Source of the DNA: Solirubrobacter deserti
Lineage (GTDB): Bacteria > Actinomycetota > Thermoleophilia > Solirubrobacterales > Solirubrobacteraceae
Length of the DNA: 64,000 bases
Direction: 5' to 3'
Assembly (NCBI RefSeq): GCF_003344625.1
Contig: NZ_QPKJ02000003.1
Span: 806,001 to 870,000 of the forward strand
A program made the translations under genes and the position numbers. Numbering within the stretch: the stretch's first letter is position 1; each line of letters starts with the position of its first letter. The notes under the pieces were generated by a model. That model saw only the letters and a list, made by a program, of their open reading frames with translations. It was not told the origin of the DNA and made no database searches. This document shows positions 17,562 through 26,414 of the stretch, piece by piece.

Positions 17562-18419
17562 CTACGGGGCTACCCGCTCCCGCGCCTCGGCGCGCCCGAA
17601 ACGGCCGTTGGTCGGCGTGTCGCCCGGCTTGGCCTCCCCTTCGTCGCGCCCGTAGAGGTAGTAGTAGGAGCCCGCGACGAACACCGCCGCGCCGACGAGG
17701 TTGCCGAGGAAGGCGAAGATCCAGTTGTGCATCACGTCCCACCACGTGAGGTCCGCGACGCCCGCGAACATCGCAGCCGGCAGGAAGAACATGTTCGCGA
17801 TGACGTGGTCGAAGCCCATTGCCACGAAGGCCATGATCGGGAAGAAGATGGCGAGGATCTTGCCCGCGACGTCGTCGGCGGCGAGCGCCATCCACACGGC
17901 GAGGCAGACGAGCCAGTTGCAGCCCAGCGCGCGCAGGAAGATCTGCCACTCGGTTTCCTCGATGCCCTTGGCGTGGGCGATCCCGCTGAGCCTGGCGAAC
18001 GGCAGCTCCGCCGTCAGCACCCCGGACTGCACGCCGAGGAAGTAGGCCACGAACAACGCGCCGATCAGGTTGCCGAGCAGCACCCAGGTGAAGTTGCCGA
18101 TCAGGTCCTTGAGCTTGATCTTGCCGCGGAACAGCGCCAGCGGGACGAGCGCCATGTTGCCGGTCAGCAGCTCGGAGCCGGCGACGACGACGAGCATCAG
18201 GCCGACCGTGAAGACGGCGCCCGTGAAGAGCGTCGGCAGCGTGCCCCAGCGCTCGGGATCCAGCCCCGAGGAGACCGTGATGGCCAGTAGTCCGCCGAAG
18301 CCGATGTAGGCCCCGGCCAGGAAGCCGGCGACCAGCGCCTTGTTGGGCGCGAGCTTGGCTTTCTTGACGCCGGTGGCCGTTCCGGCCTCCGTGATCGCCT
18401 TGGGGTCCTTGATCGACAC
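17562..18419 (-). CDS. Formate/nitrite transporter family channel
   Basis: 285 residues from GTG 18419, which has a perfect AGGAGG 6 bases upstream. Six membrane helices and the family signatures ALVAGFLAGAYIGFGGLLA, SELLTGNMALVPLA, RALGCNWLVCLAVWMA and GFDHVIANMFFLP mark it as a FocA/NirC-type pentameric anion channel. Divergent placement next to the nitrate transporter and nitrate reductase argues for nitrite as the substrate. The C-terminal tail (GEAKPGDTPTNGRFGRAEAR) is cytoplasmic and variable. Confidence 0.92.
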   Translation of the reverse strand: MSIKDPKAITEAGTATGVKKAKLAPNKALVAGFLAGAYIGFGGLLAITVSSGLDPERWGTLPTLFTGAVFTVGLMLVVVAGSELLTGNMALVPLALFRGKIKLKDLIGNFTWVLLGNLIGALFVAYFLGVQSGVLTAELPFARLSGIAHAKGIEETEWQIFLRALGCNWLVCLAVWMALAADDVAGKILAIFFPIMAFVAMGFDHVIANMFFLPAAMFAGVADLTWWDVMHNWIFAFLGNLVGAAVFVAGSYYYLYGRDEGEAKPGDTPTNGRFGRAEARERVAP

Positions 18420-18474
18420 GAGCGTCCTCCTGGCTTCAAGCGGCTGCGCCGCTCGTACTACCCAGCGGCTGAAG

Positions 18475-19707
18475 ATGTCAGCCGATCGGCCGATCTCCCG
18501 GGTCATGCGCATGCGTGAATTCAGGCGCGCGGGCCACACGCCTTCGCTGGTCGCCGCCCTCCTCCATTTCGACGTCTCGTTCATGATCTGGGTGATCCTG
18601 GGCGCGCTCGGCGCGTACATCGCCGAGGACCTCGGGCTGACCGCCGCCGAGAAGGGCGTGCTGGTCGCCACCCCGCTGCTGTCGGCGGCCGTCTGCCGCG
18701 TCACCTTCGGCGTGCTCGCCGACCGCTTCGGCCCGCGCCGGATCGGCACGCTCTCGATGTCGATCGTCGTGCTCCCGCTGCTGTGGGGCTGGCTCGGCGC
18801 GAACTCGATGAACGAGCTGCTCGGCGTCGGCGTGCTGCTGGGCGTCGCGGGCGCGTCGTTCGCGATCTCGCTGCCGCTGGCCTCGCGCTGGTACCCGCCG
18901 CAGTACCAGGGCCTCGCGATGGGCATCGCGGGCGCCGGCAACTCCGGCACGGTCGCGTGCGCGCTGCTCGCGCCGCGCCTGGCCGAGCAGGTCGGCTGGC
19001 ACGGCGTGATGGGCCTCGCGCTGATCCCCGTCGGCCTCGTGCTGATCGGCTTCCGCCTGCTGGCGAAGGAACCGCCCGCGCCGGCGCGCCGCCTCACGCT
19101 CGGAGCGTTCGCGGAGATGCTGGGCGAGAGCGACACCTGGAAGCTGTGCGCGCTGTACGCCGTCACGTTCGGCGGCTTCGTCGGCCTCTCGAGCTTCCTG
19201 CCGATCTTCTTCCACGACGAGTACGGGCTGAGCAAGGTCGACGCCGCCTCGCTGGCCGCGATCGGCGGCGCCGCCGGCTCGTTCGTGCGGCCCTTCGGCG
19301 GCCACCTCGCCGACCGCCTGGGCGGCACGCGCGTGCTCACCGTCGTCTACGGCGTCGCCGCGCCGCTGCTGCTCGCGCTCTCGACGATGCCGTCGCTGCT
19401 GTGGGCGGGCATCGGCTTCCCGATCGTCATGGCCTTCCTCGGCCTCGGCAACGGCGCGACGTTCCAGCTCGTCGGCCTGCGCTTCCACGCGCGCATCGGC
19501 GTCGTCACGGGCCTGGTCGGCGCGGCCGGCGGCCTGGGCGGCTTCATGCTCCCGATCGCGCTCGGTTCGCTGCACGACTCGTTCGGCGGCTACGGCGCGG
19601 GCCTCTCGCTCGCGGCCGCCGTCGTCTTCGTCGCCTTCATCGGCGTCAACGTCGTGCGCGTCGCCTGGCGCCGCGGCTGGGGCGCGACCGCCGAGGCGCC
19701 GGTGTGA
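18475..19707 (+). CDS. Nitrate/nitrite transporter, NarK/NasA type (MFS)
   Basis: 410 residues from ATG 18475 (ATG 18505 or 18511 are alternatives; none has a good Shine-Dalgarno). Twelve membrane helices, the MFS loop GVLADRFGPRRIG, and the nitrate-porter signature AMGIAGAGNSGT followed by GHLADRLGG in the second half. It should import nitrate for the reductase encoded immediately downstream; the TGA overlaps that gene's GTG by 4 bases (GTGA), implying translational coupling. Confidence 0.92.
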   Translation: MSADRPISRVMRMREFRRAGHTPSLVAALLHFDVSFMIWVILGALGAYIAEDLGLTAAEKGVLVATPLLSAAVCRVTFGVLADRFGPRRIGTLSMSIVVLPLLWGWLGANSMNELLGVGVLLGVAGASFAISLPLASRWYPPQYQGLAMGIAGAGNSGTVACALLAPRLAEQVGWHGVMGLALIPVGLVLIGFRLLAKEPPAPARRLTLGAFAEMLGESDTWKLCALYAVTFGGFVGLSSFLPIFFHDEYGLSKVDAASLAAIGGAAGSFVRPFGGHLADRLGGTRVLTVVYGVAAPLLLALSTMPSLLWAGIGFPIVMAFLGLGNGATFQLVGLRFHARIGVVTGLVGAAGGLGGFMLPIALGSLHDSFGGYGAGLSLAAAVVFVAFIGVNVVRVAWRRGWGATAEAPV

Positions 19708-22700
19708 TCAAGACCGGGTGCCCATACTGCGGCGTCGGCTGCGGGCTCGTCGCGGAGGTTCGCGACGGCCGGCTGACCGCTGTCCGCGGCGATGAGGAGC
19801 ACCCGGTCAACCGCGGCCGTACCTGCCGCAAGCCGCTCGCGCTGCCGGAGGCCTCCCGCTCCGGCGACCGGGCGCTGACGCCGCTGCTGCGCGCGTCGCA
19901 GGACGAGCGCTTCCGCGACGCGTCGTGGGACGAGGCGCTCGGGCACGTCGCCGTGCGCCTGCAGCGGTACCGGCCGGAGGAGATCGCGTTCTACATCTCC
20001 GGCCAGCTGCTGACCGAGGACTACTACGCGGTCAGCAAGCTCGCCAAGGGCCACCTGGGGACCAACAACGTCGATTCCAACTCGCGCCTGTGCATGTCGA
20101 GCGCCGTCGCCGCCTACGACGCGACGTTCGGCGCCGACGGTCCACCGCCGGCCTACGACGACATCGAGCTGGCGAGCACGATCCTCCTGCTGGGGTCCAA
20201 CACGAGCGCCTGCCACCCGATCCTGTGGGGCCGCATCCGCGCCGCGCAGGAGGCCGGGGCGACGCTGATCGTCGTCGACCCGCGCCGCACCGACAGCGCC
20301 GCCGTCGCCGACCTGCACCTGCAGATCCGGCCGGGCACCGACCTCGCGCTGCTGAACGCCATGGTCGCTCCCCACGAGCTCGCGGGTGAGTGGGACGCGG
20401 CGCGCGCCGCCGACGTGTGCGGCGTTCCGGCGGTCGCGATCGAGCGCGCCGCCCGCGCGTTCGCCGACTCGGAGGCCTCGTTGGCGATGTGGTCGATGGG
20501 CGCCAACCAGTCCGTCGAGGGCGTCGCGATCAACCGCGCGCTGCTGAACCTGTGCGTCGTGACGGGCCAGATCGGCCGCCCGGGCGCGGGCCCGTTCTCG
20601 CTCACGGGCCAGCCGAACGCGATGGGCGGGCGCGAGACGGGCGGGCTCGCGCACCTGCTGCCGGGCTACCGCAAGGTCGTGCGGGAGGACCACCGCGCGG
20701 AGGTCGAGGCGCACTGGGGGCTGCCCACCGGCTCCATCGATCCCAAGCCGGGGCTGCCCGCGACCGACCTGTTCGAGGCGCTGGAGGACGGGCGCGTGAA
20801 GGTCGTCTGGGTCGTCGCGACCAACCCGGCGGTCTCCATGCCGGACGCCGAGCGCGTACGCAACGCGCTGCGGAACGCCGAGCTCGTGATCGTCCAGGAC
20901 GCCTACCACCCGACCGAGACGGGAGCACTCGCGCACGTGCTGCTGCCGTCCGCGCAATGGCCGGAGAAGGCGGGCACGAGCGTGAACTCCGAGCGTCGCA
21001 TCCAGCTCATGCGCGCCGCGATCGACCCGCCGGGCCAGGCGCGCGCCGACTGGCGGATCTTCGCGGCGCTCGCGCAGCGGATGGGCTTCGACGGCTTCGG
21101 GTGGAACGACGCGGCCGAGGTCTACGACGAGTTCGCGGCGCTGACCAAGGGCCGCCCGTGCGACCAGTCGGGCGTCTCGCACGCCCGCCTCCAGTCCGGC
21201 TCCATCCAGTGGCCCTGTCGGAGCGCGCAGGACCCGGGCACCGCGCGCCTGTACACCGACGGTCGCTTCCCGAGCGACACCGGCAAGCCGAAGCTCGCCG
21301 CCGCGCAGCCCGGCCATCCCGCCGACCCGCCGGACGCCGACTTCCCGCTCGTGCTCACCACGGGCCGGATCGCGAGCCAGTGGCACACGATGACCCGCAC
21401 GGCGAAGGCGCCCGACCTGGTCGCCGCCGAGCCGGAGCCGTTCCTCGAGCTGCACCCGGAGGACGCCAAGCGCGCGTGGCTCAAGGACGGCCAGCTCGCG
21501 CGCGTGACCTCGCGCCGCGGCGCCGTGACGCTGAAGGTCCGCCTCGACGAGACCCTGCGTCCCGGCACGGCGTTCGCGCCCTTCCACTGGGGCGCGCTGC
21601 ACGCGCCCGCGGGCCACGGCGGCGTCAACGACCTCACGCACTCGAGCACCGACCCCGTGTCCCGCCAGCCCGGCCTGAAGGCGACCGCGATCCGCGTCGA
21701 GCCCGTCACCGCCCGCAAGCGCAAGCGCGCGCAGCACGTGCTGATCGTCGGCGCCGGCCACTCGGGCGTCGCGACCGCCGAGGCGATCCTCGAGCACGGC
21801 GACGCGCGCATCACGCTCGCGTCCGACGAGCGCGGCGAGCCCTACGACCGCGTCGCGCTCAGCGACCACCTCGCCGGCCTCAAGCCCGCCACCGACCTCC
21901 CGCTGCATCCCAAGCGCTGGTACCTGGACCGCGAGGTCGCGTTCTGCGCCGCGGTCCTCGACGTCGACACGTCGCTGAAGGTCGCCACGCTCGCCGACGG
22001 CTCGCAGCTCGCCTACGACTCGCTCGTGCTCGCGACGGGCTCGCGCGCCTTCCTGCCGCCGATCGACGGCATCGAGCGGGCGACGCCGTTCCGCACGCGC
22101 TACGACGTCCGCACCATCCGCGGCCGCGCGAACGGCGCCCGCCGCGCCGTGGTGATCGGCGGCGGCCTGCTCGGGCTCGAGGCCGCGCGCGCGGTCGCCA
22201 ACCGCGGAATCGCCGTGGCCGTCGTGCACCTCGCGGACCGCCTGATGGAACGCCAGCTCGACCGCACCGCGGGCCGCATGCTCGAGCGCGCGCTGCGCGG
22301 GCAGGGCATCGACGTCCTCTGCGACCGCACCACGACCGCGATCCATGCCGATCGGGTCGAGCTCTCGACCGGTGAGATCATCGACGCCGACTTCGTGATC
22401 GTCGCCGCGGGCGTCACGCCCGAGGTCGACCTGGCGAAGCGCATCGGGCTCCAGGTCGGCCGCGGCGTGCTCGTCGACGACTCGCTGCGCACCAGCGTCC
22501 CGGGCGTCTGGGCCGTCGGCGAGTGCGCCGAGCACCGCGGCGTGACCGTCGGCCTGGTCGCGCCCGCGCTCGCGATGGCGCGGGCCGCCGGCGCCGACAT
22601 CGCCGGCAAACCGGCGGCCTACGTGCCCGGGCCGGTGTCCACCAAGCTCAAGGTGGCCGGCATCGACCTCTTCTGCAGCGGCGACCTCGACGCCGACGAC

Positions 22701-23024
22701 GAGGTGATCGCGCTCGACACCCGCGCGGGCTACTACCGGCGCGAGGTCTTCCGCGGCGCCGAGCGCGTCGGCCAGATCGTGCTCGGCGACCCGCCCGCGC
22801 TCGCCGGCGAGGTGGTCGACCCGATCGTGTGCGCCTGCCACAACGTCACCCGGTCCGAGATCCAGGCCGGGCGCGCCCGGAAGGCCGGCACGGGCTGCGG
22901 CTCGTGCGCGTCGATGGTGGCGTCAATCCAGGCCGAGGCGGCCGAGGTCGGGTTCCAGGCCGTGCAGGCTGAAGGCGCGAAAGCGATTGAAGTGCTCGTG
23001 CGCCGGCCCGTGAAAGTCAGCTGA
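19704..23024 (+). CDS. Assimilatory nitrate reductase fused to its own FAD/NAD(P)H diaphorase and BFD domain
   Basis: 1106 residues from GTG 19704. Part 1 (1 to about 670) is a molybdopterin oxidoreductase of the NasA/NarB type: [4Fe-4S] cysteines C6, C9, C13 and C41, then SRLCMSSAVAAY, GSNTSACHPILWGR, QPNAMGGRETGG and a C-terminal dinucleotide-binding barrel (TGRIASQWHTMTRT). Part 2 (about 675-1035) is an FAD-dependent pyridine-nucleotide oxidoreductase like NasB/NirB (VLIVGAGHSGVATAE, VVIGGGLLGLEAARAVA, VWAVGECAEHRG). Part 3 is a BFD-type [2Fe-2S] module with C1043, C1045, C1065 and C1068. The chain could pass electrons from NAD(P)H through FAD and iron-sulfur centres to the molybdenum site that reduces nitrate to nitrite. 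No nitrite reductase lies in the window. Its last 102 bases overlap the convergent PHP gene. Confidence 0.92.
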   Translation: MIKTGCPYCGVGCGLVAEVRDGRLTAVRGDEEHPVNRGRTCRKPLALPEASRSGDRALTPLLRASQDERFRDASWDEALGHVAVRLQRYRPEEIAFYISGQLLTEDYYAVSKLAKGHLGTNNVDSNSRLCMSSAVAAYDATFGADGPPPAYDDIELASTILLLGSNTSACHPILWGRIRAAQEAGATLIVVDPRRTDSAAVADLHLQIRPGTDLALLNAMVAPHELAGEWDAARAADVCGVPAVAIERAARAFADSEASLAMWSMGANQSVEGVAINRALLNLCVVTGQIGRPGAGPFSLTGQPNAMGGRETGGLAHLLPGYRKVVREDHRAEVEAHWGLPTGSIDPKPGLPATDLFEALEDGRVKVVWVVATNPAVSMPDAERVRNALRNAELVIVQDAYHPTETGALAHVLLPSAQWPEKAGTSVNSERRIQLMRAAIDPPGQARADWRIFAALAQRMGFDGFGWNDAAEVYDEFAALTKGRPCDQSGVSHARLQSGSIQWPCRSAQDPGTARLYTDGRFPSDTGKPKLAAAQPGHPADPPDADFPLVLTTGRIASQWHTMTRTAKAPDLVAAEPEPFLELHPEDAKRAWLKDGQLARVTSRRGAVTLKVRLDETLRPGTAFAPFHWGALHAPAGHGGVNDLTHSSTDPVSRQPGLKATAIRVEPVTARKRKRAQHVLIVGAGHSGVATAEAILEHGDARITLASDERGEPYDRVALSDHLAGLKPATDLPLHPKRWYLDREVAFCAAVLDVDTSLKVATLADGSQLAYDSLVLATGSRAFLPPIDGIERATPFRTRYDVRTIRGRANGARRAVVIGGGLLGLEAARAVANRGIAVAVVHLADRLMERQLDRTAGRMLERALRGQGIDVLCDRTTTAIHADRVELSTGEIIDADFVIVAAGVTPEVDLAKRIGLQVGRGVLVDDSLRTSVPGVWAVGECAEHRGVTVGLVAPALAMARAAGADIAGKPAAYVPGPVSTKLKVAGIDLFCSGDLDADDEVIALDTRAGYYRREVFRGAERVGQIVLGDPPALAGEVVDPIVCACHNVTRSEIQAGRARKAGTGCGSCASMVASIQAEAAEVGFQAVQAEGAKAIEVLVRRPVKVS

Positions 23025-23753
23025 CCCGGTCGTGATCAGGCCCAGCTCGCGCGCGAGCACGTGCAGCCGGCGGGTCTGCTCCTCGGTGTGGGTGGCGTAG
23101 AAGGCCTCGACGCCGTCCATCCCGGCCGCGGCGAACGCACGCAGCGTGGCTTCCGCGTGCTCCACGTCCCAGTACGGGTGCGCCCACACGGCGAGCCCGC
23201 CGGCGGCGTGGATGACCTCGATCGCCTGCTCGACCGTCGGCCGCGAGCGGCCGACGTAGGTCGGCGTGCCCGGCACGAGGTACTGCGCGAACACCTCGTC
23301 CTTGGTGAGGTTCAGGTCGTTGTCCTCCAGCAGCGCCTTGGCCAGGTGCGGACGGCCGGGGGAGTCGTGCTCGAGCCGCTTGGGATCGATGGTGAAGCCG
23401 AGCGCGCGCAGCTTCTCGGCCATCGCGTGGATGCGGCGGATGCGGTCCTGCCGGAAGTCCGCGAGCGTCGCGAGCAGGGTCGCGTCGGTGTGGTCGAGGC
23501 CGTAGCCGAGGATGTGCAGGTCCTCGTGCTCGCCGTGCACGGAGGACAGCTCGACCGCCGGGATGACGCGAACGTCAGCTGCCGCTGACAGGGCCTCCTC
23601 GACGCCGTCGACCGTGTCGTGATCGGTGAGCGCGAGCACGCGCACGCCCGCGTCCCGCGCGGCGTCGACGACCTCCGCAGGCGGGAGCGCACCGTCCGAA
23701 TACGTCGAATGCGACTGGAGATCGAACGTGGGCGCGGTTTCGTGGTCGGGCAT
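22923..23753 (-). CDS. PHP-domain phosphoesterase
   Basis: 276 residues from ATG 23753 (ATG 23771 or TTG 23774 would add 6 or 7 residues). PHP metal motifs: DLQSHSTYSDG at the N-terminus, LTDHDTVDG, GEHEDLHILGYGLD, WAHPYWDVEHA and GSADFHG near the end. Close relatives include the TrpH/YciV type nucleases and 3',5'-nucleotide bisphosphatases, so a small phosphodiester or nucleotide substrate is likely; exact reaction not decidable here. The 3' end runs 102 bases into the nitrate reductase gene on the other strand. Confidence 0.88.
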   Translation of the reverse strand: MPDHETAPTFDLQSHSTYSDGALPPAEVVDAARDAGVRVLALTDHDTVDGVEEALSAAADVRVIPAVELSSVHGEHEDLHILGYGLDHTDATLLATLADFRQDRIRRIHAMAEKLRALGFTIDPKRLEHDSPGRPHLAKALLEDNDLNLTKDEVFAQYLVPGTPTYVGRSRPTVEQAIEVIHAAGGLAVWAHPYWDVEHAEATLRAFAAAGMDGVEAFYATHTEEQTRRLHVLARELGLITTGSADFHGPAHEHFNRFRAFSLHGLEPDLGRLGLD

Positions 23754-23804
23754 GGACGGGAACCCTGACATCAACCCCGTTCAAGAGATGGAAGGAGGTC
23801 CCCG

Positions 23805-24347
23805 ATGACCACCGGTGCCATTATCGCGATCGTCGTCGCGGCACTAATCGTCATCGCCATCGTGGCGTTCCTGCTCCCCCGCATGCGGCGCAAGGCGCAG
23901 ATCCAGAAGCGCGAGCGCGAGCTCCAGCAGCGGCGTGAGCGCGTGGCGAACGAGCATCGTTCTGAGGCCGATCAGCGCGAACGAGAGGCCAGTCAGGCCG
24001 AGCAGCGCGCGCGCATCGCCCAGAAGGAAGCCGAAGCCCAGCGCGCCCAGGCCGAGCTCCACCAGGAGCGCGCCGGCCTGCACGAGAAGGGCATGGCCGA
24101 CGACGAGCTGATCGACGACCACGAGCGCGACAAGTTCGCGGGCACGTCCGCGATGTCGGGGTCGCACGACCGCGACGGCAACGGCGTCGACGACCGCCGC
24201 GAGGCCATCACCGGCCGTGACGGCAACCGCGACGACTACGACCAGGGTCGCCGGGACCAGGCGATCGAGGACCAGAACAACCGCCCCGCGCGCTTCGACC
24301 GCGACAACGTCGCCGCGGAGAGCCCCCGCGAGGAGCAGCGCCGGTAG
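23805..24347 (+). CDS. Single-pass membrane protein with coiled coil, function unknown
   Basis: 180 residues. Starts at ATG 23805 with AAGGAGGT 5 bases upstream, the best ribosome site in this part of the window. One N-terminal helix (AIIAIVVAALIVIAIVAFLL) is followed by a highly charged Arg/Glu/Gln coiled coil (about 30-100) and a hydrophilic tail with a DRDGNGVDDR-type calcium-loop-like stretch. The bulk should be cytoplasmic. Similar proteins are common in soil actinobacteria, often linked to stress or desiccation, but no function can be derived from sequence. Confidence 0.8.
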   Translation: MTTGAIIAIVVAALIVIAIVAFLLPRMRRKAQIQKRERELQQRRERVANEHRSEADQREREASQAEQRARIAQKEAEAQRAQAELHQERAGLHEKGMADDELIDDHERDKFAGTSAMSGSHDRDGNGVDDRREAITGRDGNRDDYDQGRRDQAIEDQNNRPARFDRDNVAAESPREEQRR

Positions 24348-24356
24348 CAAGCGTCG

Positions 24357-26414
24357 CTAGGCGAGCACACCACTCTCCAGCATCGCTCGCGCCTCGCCGG
24401 CGCTGAGCGGTGCGGAGATGTGGAAGCCCTGGGCGAACTCGCAGCCCAGCACCTTCAGGTAGTCGAGCTGCTCGCGCTTCTCGACGCCGTCCGCGATCAC
24501 CTCGAGCCCGAGGTTGTGCGCGAGGCCCACGACGGCCCGCACGATCTCGAACGCGCCGGCGTCCATCCCGATGCCGGCCACGAGGGCGCGCGAGACCTTG
24601 ATCGCGTCGCCCGGGAAGCGGTGCAGGAGCCGCAGCGGCGACGCGCCGGTGCCGAAGTCGTCGATGTGCGTGCGCACTGAGAGCTGCTCCAGCGCCTGGT
24701 CGAGCACGCGGCGAGTGGCGTCGTCGGCGCGGCCGCGGGAGAGGTCGTGCTCGCTCACCTCGAGCCTGAGCGCGCGCGGGTCCAGGTGCGTGGTGCGCAG
24801 GATCTCGTCGAGCATGGCGATGAAGCCGGGCTCGGACAGCTGGCGGGCGGAGACGTTGACGCCGATCGTCAGGCCCGCGCCGCGCGGCAGCAGCCGCCAC
24901 TGCGCGAGCTGGGCGCACGCGGTCTCGAGCACCTGGCGGCCGAGCGGGATCGAGAGCCCGGTCTCGTCCGCCATCGCCAGCACCTCCGCGGGCTCGCCGG
25001 TCGGCCAGCGGCAGGAGGCCTCGAAGCCGACGACGCGGCCGGTCGCGGCCTGGGTGATCGGCTGGTAGACGACCTCCAGCGCGTTGGTCTCGACCGCCCG
25101 CCGCAGATCGCCCTCCAGATCGAGGCGGCGCATCACCTGCTGGTGCATGGCCGCGTCGAACACGGCGTGGCGGCCCTTGCCGTCGGCCTTGGCGCGGTAC
25201 ATGGCGACGTCGGCGTCACGCATCACCTGCTCGGGCGAGGACTTCGCGGTGGCGAGCGCGATCCCGATCGAGGAGTCGATGAACAGCTCCCGGTTGTCGA
25301 TCACGAACGGCGCCTTCAGGCTCTGCAGCACCCGTTCCGCGATCACGGTGGCCTCGCGCGGGTCCGAGACGTCGTCGAGCAGGAGCGTGAACTCGTCGCC
25401 CGACAGGCGGGCGACGGTGTCGTTGGGCCGCAGCGCCGCCTCCAGCCGGCGTGCGACCTTCTGCAGCAGCTGGTCGCCGGAGGCGTGGCCGAGGCTGTCG
25501 TTGATGACCTTGAAGCGGTCCAGGTCCAGGAAGAGGACGGCGGCGCAGGTCGCGGGGTGACGGCGCTGCGCGCGGCGGATCGACTGGTCCAGGCGGTCCA
25601 GGAACAGCACGCGGTTGGGCAGGCCGGTGAGCGCGTCGTGGAGCGCGTCGTGCTGGAGGCGACGCTCGGACTCGCGCCGGTCGGTCGTGTCCGTGATCGT
25701 GCCGACGACCCGCGTGGCCTTGCGGGCGCTGTCGCGGACGGCGGTCGCGCGCGAGAGCATCCAGCGGTAGGTGGAGTCGCGGTGCTGGACGCGGTGCTCG
25801 AACTCGAACCGCTCGGCGGCGCCGCTGACGAACGCGTCTAGCGCCTGCGTGAGCGGCGCGCGGTCGTCGGGATGCACGCGGCCGAGCCACTCGCCCCGCT
25901 GCTCGCCGATCTCGCAGTCGCGGTAGCCGAGCAGCGCCTTCCAGCGCGGGGAGTAGTGGACGCGGTCGGCCGTCACGTCCCAGTCCCAGAGACCGTCGCC
26001 GGAGCCCTCGTGCGCGAGCGCGCTGCGCTCCTCGGACGCCTTCAGCCTGTCCAGCGCGCGCTGGTGGGTGAGCGCGTAGCGGACCGAGTGCTCGAGCCGG
26101 TCCGTGCTCAGGCCCGCGATGTGCAGGAAATCCGCGATCCCGGCTTCGGCGGCGCGCGCGTCGGCCGGCTTGTCGATGTGGTGGCTGAGGACGATGACTG
26201 GCGCCGGCGTGCCGACCAGCTCGGTCGCGAGCGTGAGCCCGTCCGCTCCCGGCGGCGCGATCTCGCGGTCGACGAGGATCACGTCGTAGGCGTTCGCGGC
26301 GACGGCGGTGTGCGCCTCGTCGGCGGTGTGGACGTGGTCGATCTGCGCGTGCTTGAGCAGGGCGCAGATCGGGGCGTGGTGCGCGTCGTCGGCCGCGACG
26401 GCCAGGACGCGCAT
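24357..26414 (-). CDS. REC-PAS-GGDEF-EAL cyclic-di-GMP signalling protein with degenerate EAL
   Basis: 685 residues. Domains in order: receiver-like (1-120, phosphoacceptor candidate D49 in DVILVDR), PAS (about 130-250, WDWDVTADRVHYSPRW), GGDEF (about 265-420, motif reads LSGDEF) and EAL (about 430-680). In the EAL domain the signature is FEASCRW in place of EAL-xRW, and the AEGVE motif reads ADGVE, while NVSAR, LRLEVSEHD, HIDDFGTG and the lysine in AIKVSRA are kept. It may therefore bind c-di-GMP or have reduced phosphodiesterase activity. It starts right after the stop of a stand-alone receiver gene, so both are one operon. Confidence 0.9.
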   Translation of the reverse strand: MRVLAVAADDAHHAPICALLKHAQIDHVHTADEAHTAVAANAYDVILVDREIAPPGADGLTLATELVGTPAPVIVLSHHIDKPADARAAEAGIADFLHIAGLSTDRLEHSVRYALTHQRALDRLKASEERSALAHEGSGDGLWDWDVTADRVHYSPRWKALLGYRDCEIGEQRGEWLGRVHPDDRAPLTQALDAFVSGAAERFEFEHRVQHRDSTYRWMLSRATAVRDSARKATRVVGTITDTTDRRESERRLQHDALHDALTGLPNRVLFLDRLDQSIRRAQRRHPATCAAVLFLDLDRFKVINDSLGHASGDQLLQKVARRLEAALRPNDTVARLSGDEFTLLLDDVSDPREATVIAERVLQSLKAPFVIDNRELFIDSSIGIALATAKSSPEQVMRDADVAMYRAKADGKGRHAVFDAAMHQQVMRRLDLEGDLRRAVETNALEVVYQPITQAATGRVVGFEASCRWPTGEPAEVLAMADETGLSIPLGRQVLETACAQLAQWRLLPRGAGLTIGVNVSARQLSEPGFIAMLDEILRTTHLDPRALRLEVSEHDLSRGRADDATRRVLDQALEQLSVRTHIDDFGTGASPLRLLHRFPGDAIKVSRALVAGIGMDAGAFEIVRAVVGLAHNLGLEVIADGVEKREQLDYLKVLGCEFAQGFHISAPLSAGEARAMLESGVLA

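Noticed and set aside
19590..22841. 1083-codon minus-strand frame opposite the nitrate reductase
   Set aside because: Antisense low-complexity reading with no start context; the plus-strand protein has intact metal and nucleotide motifs.
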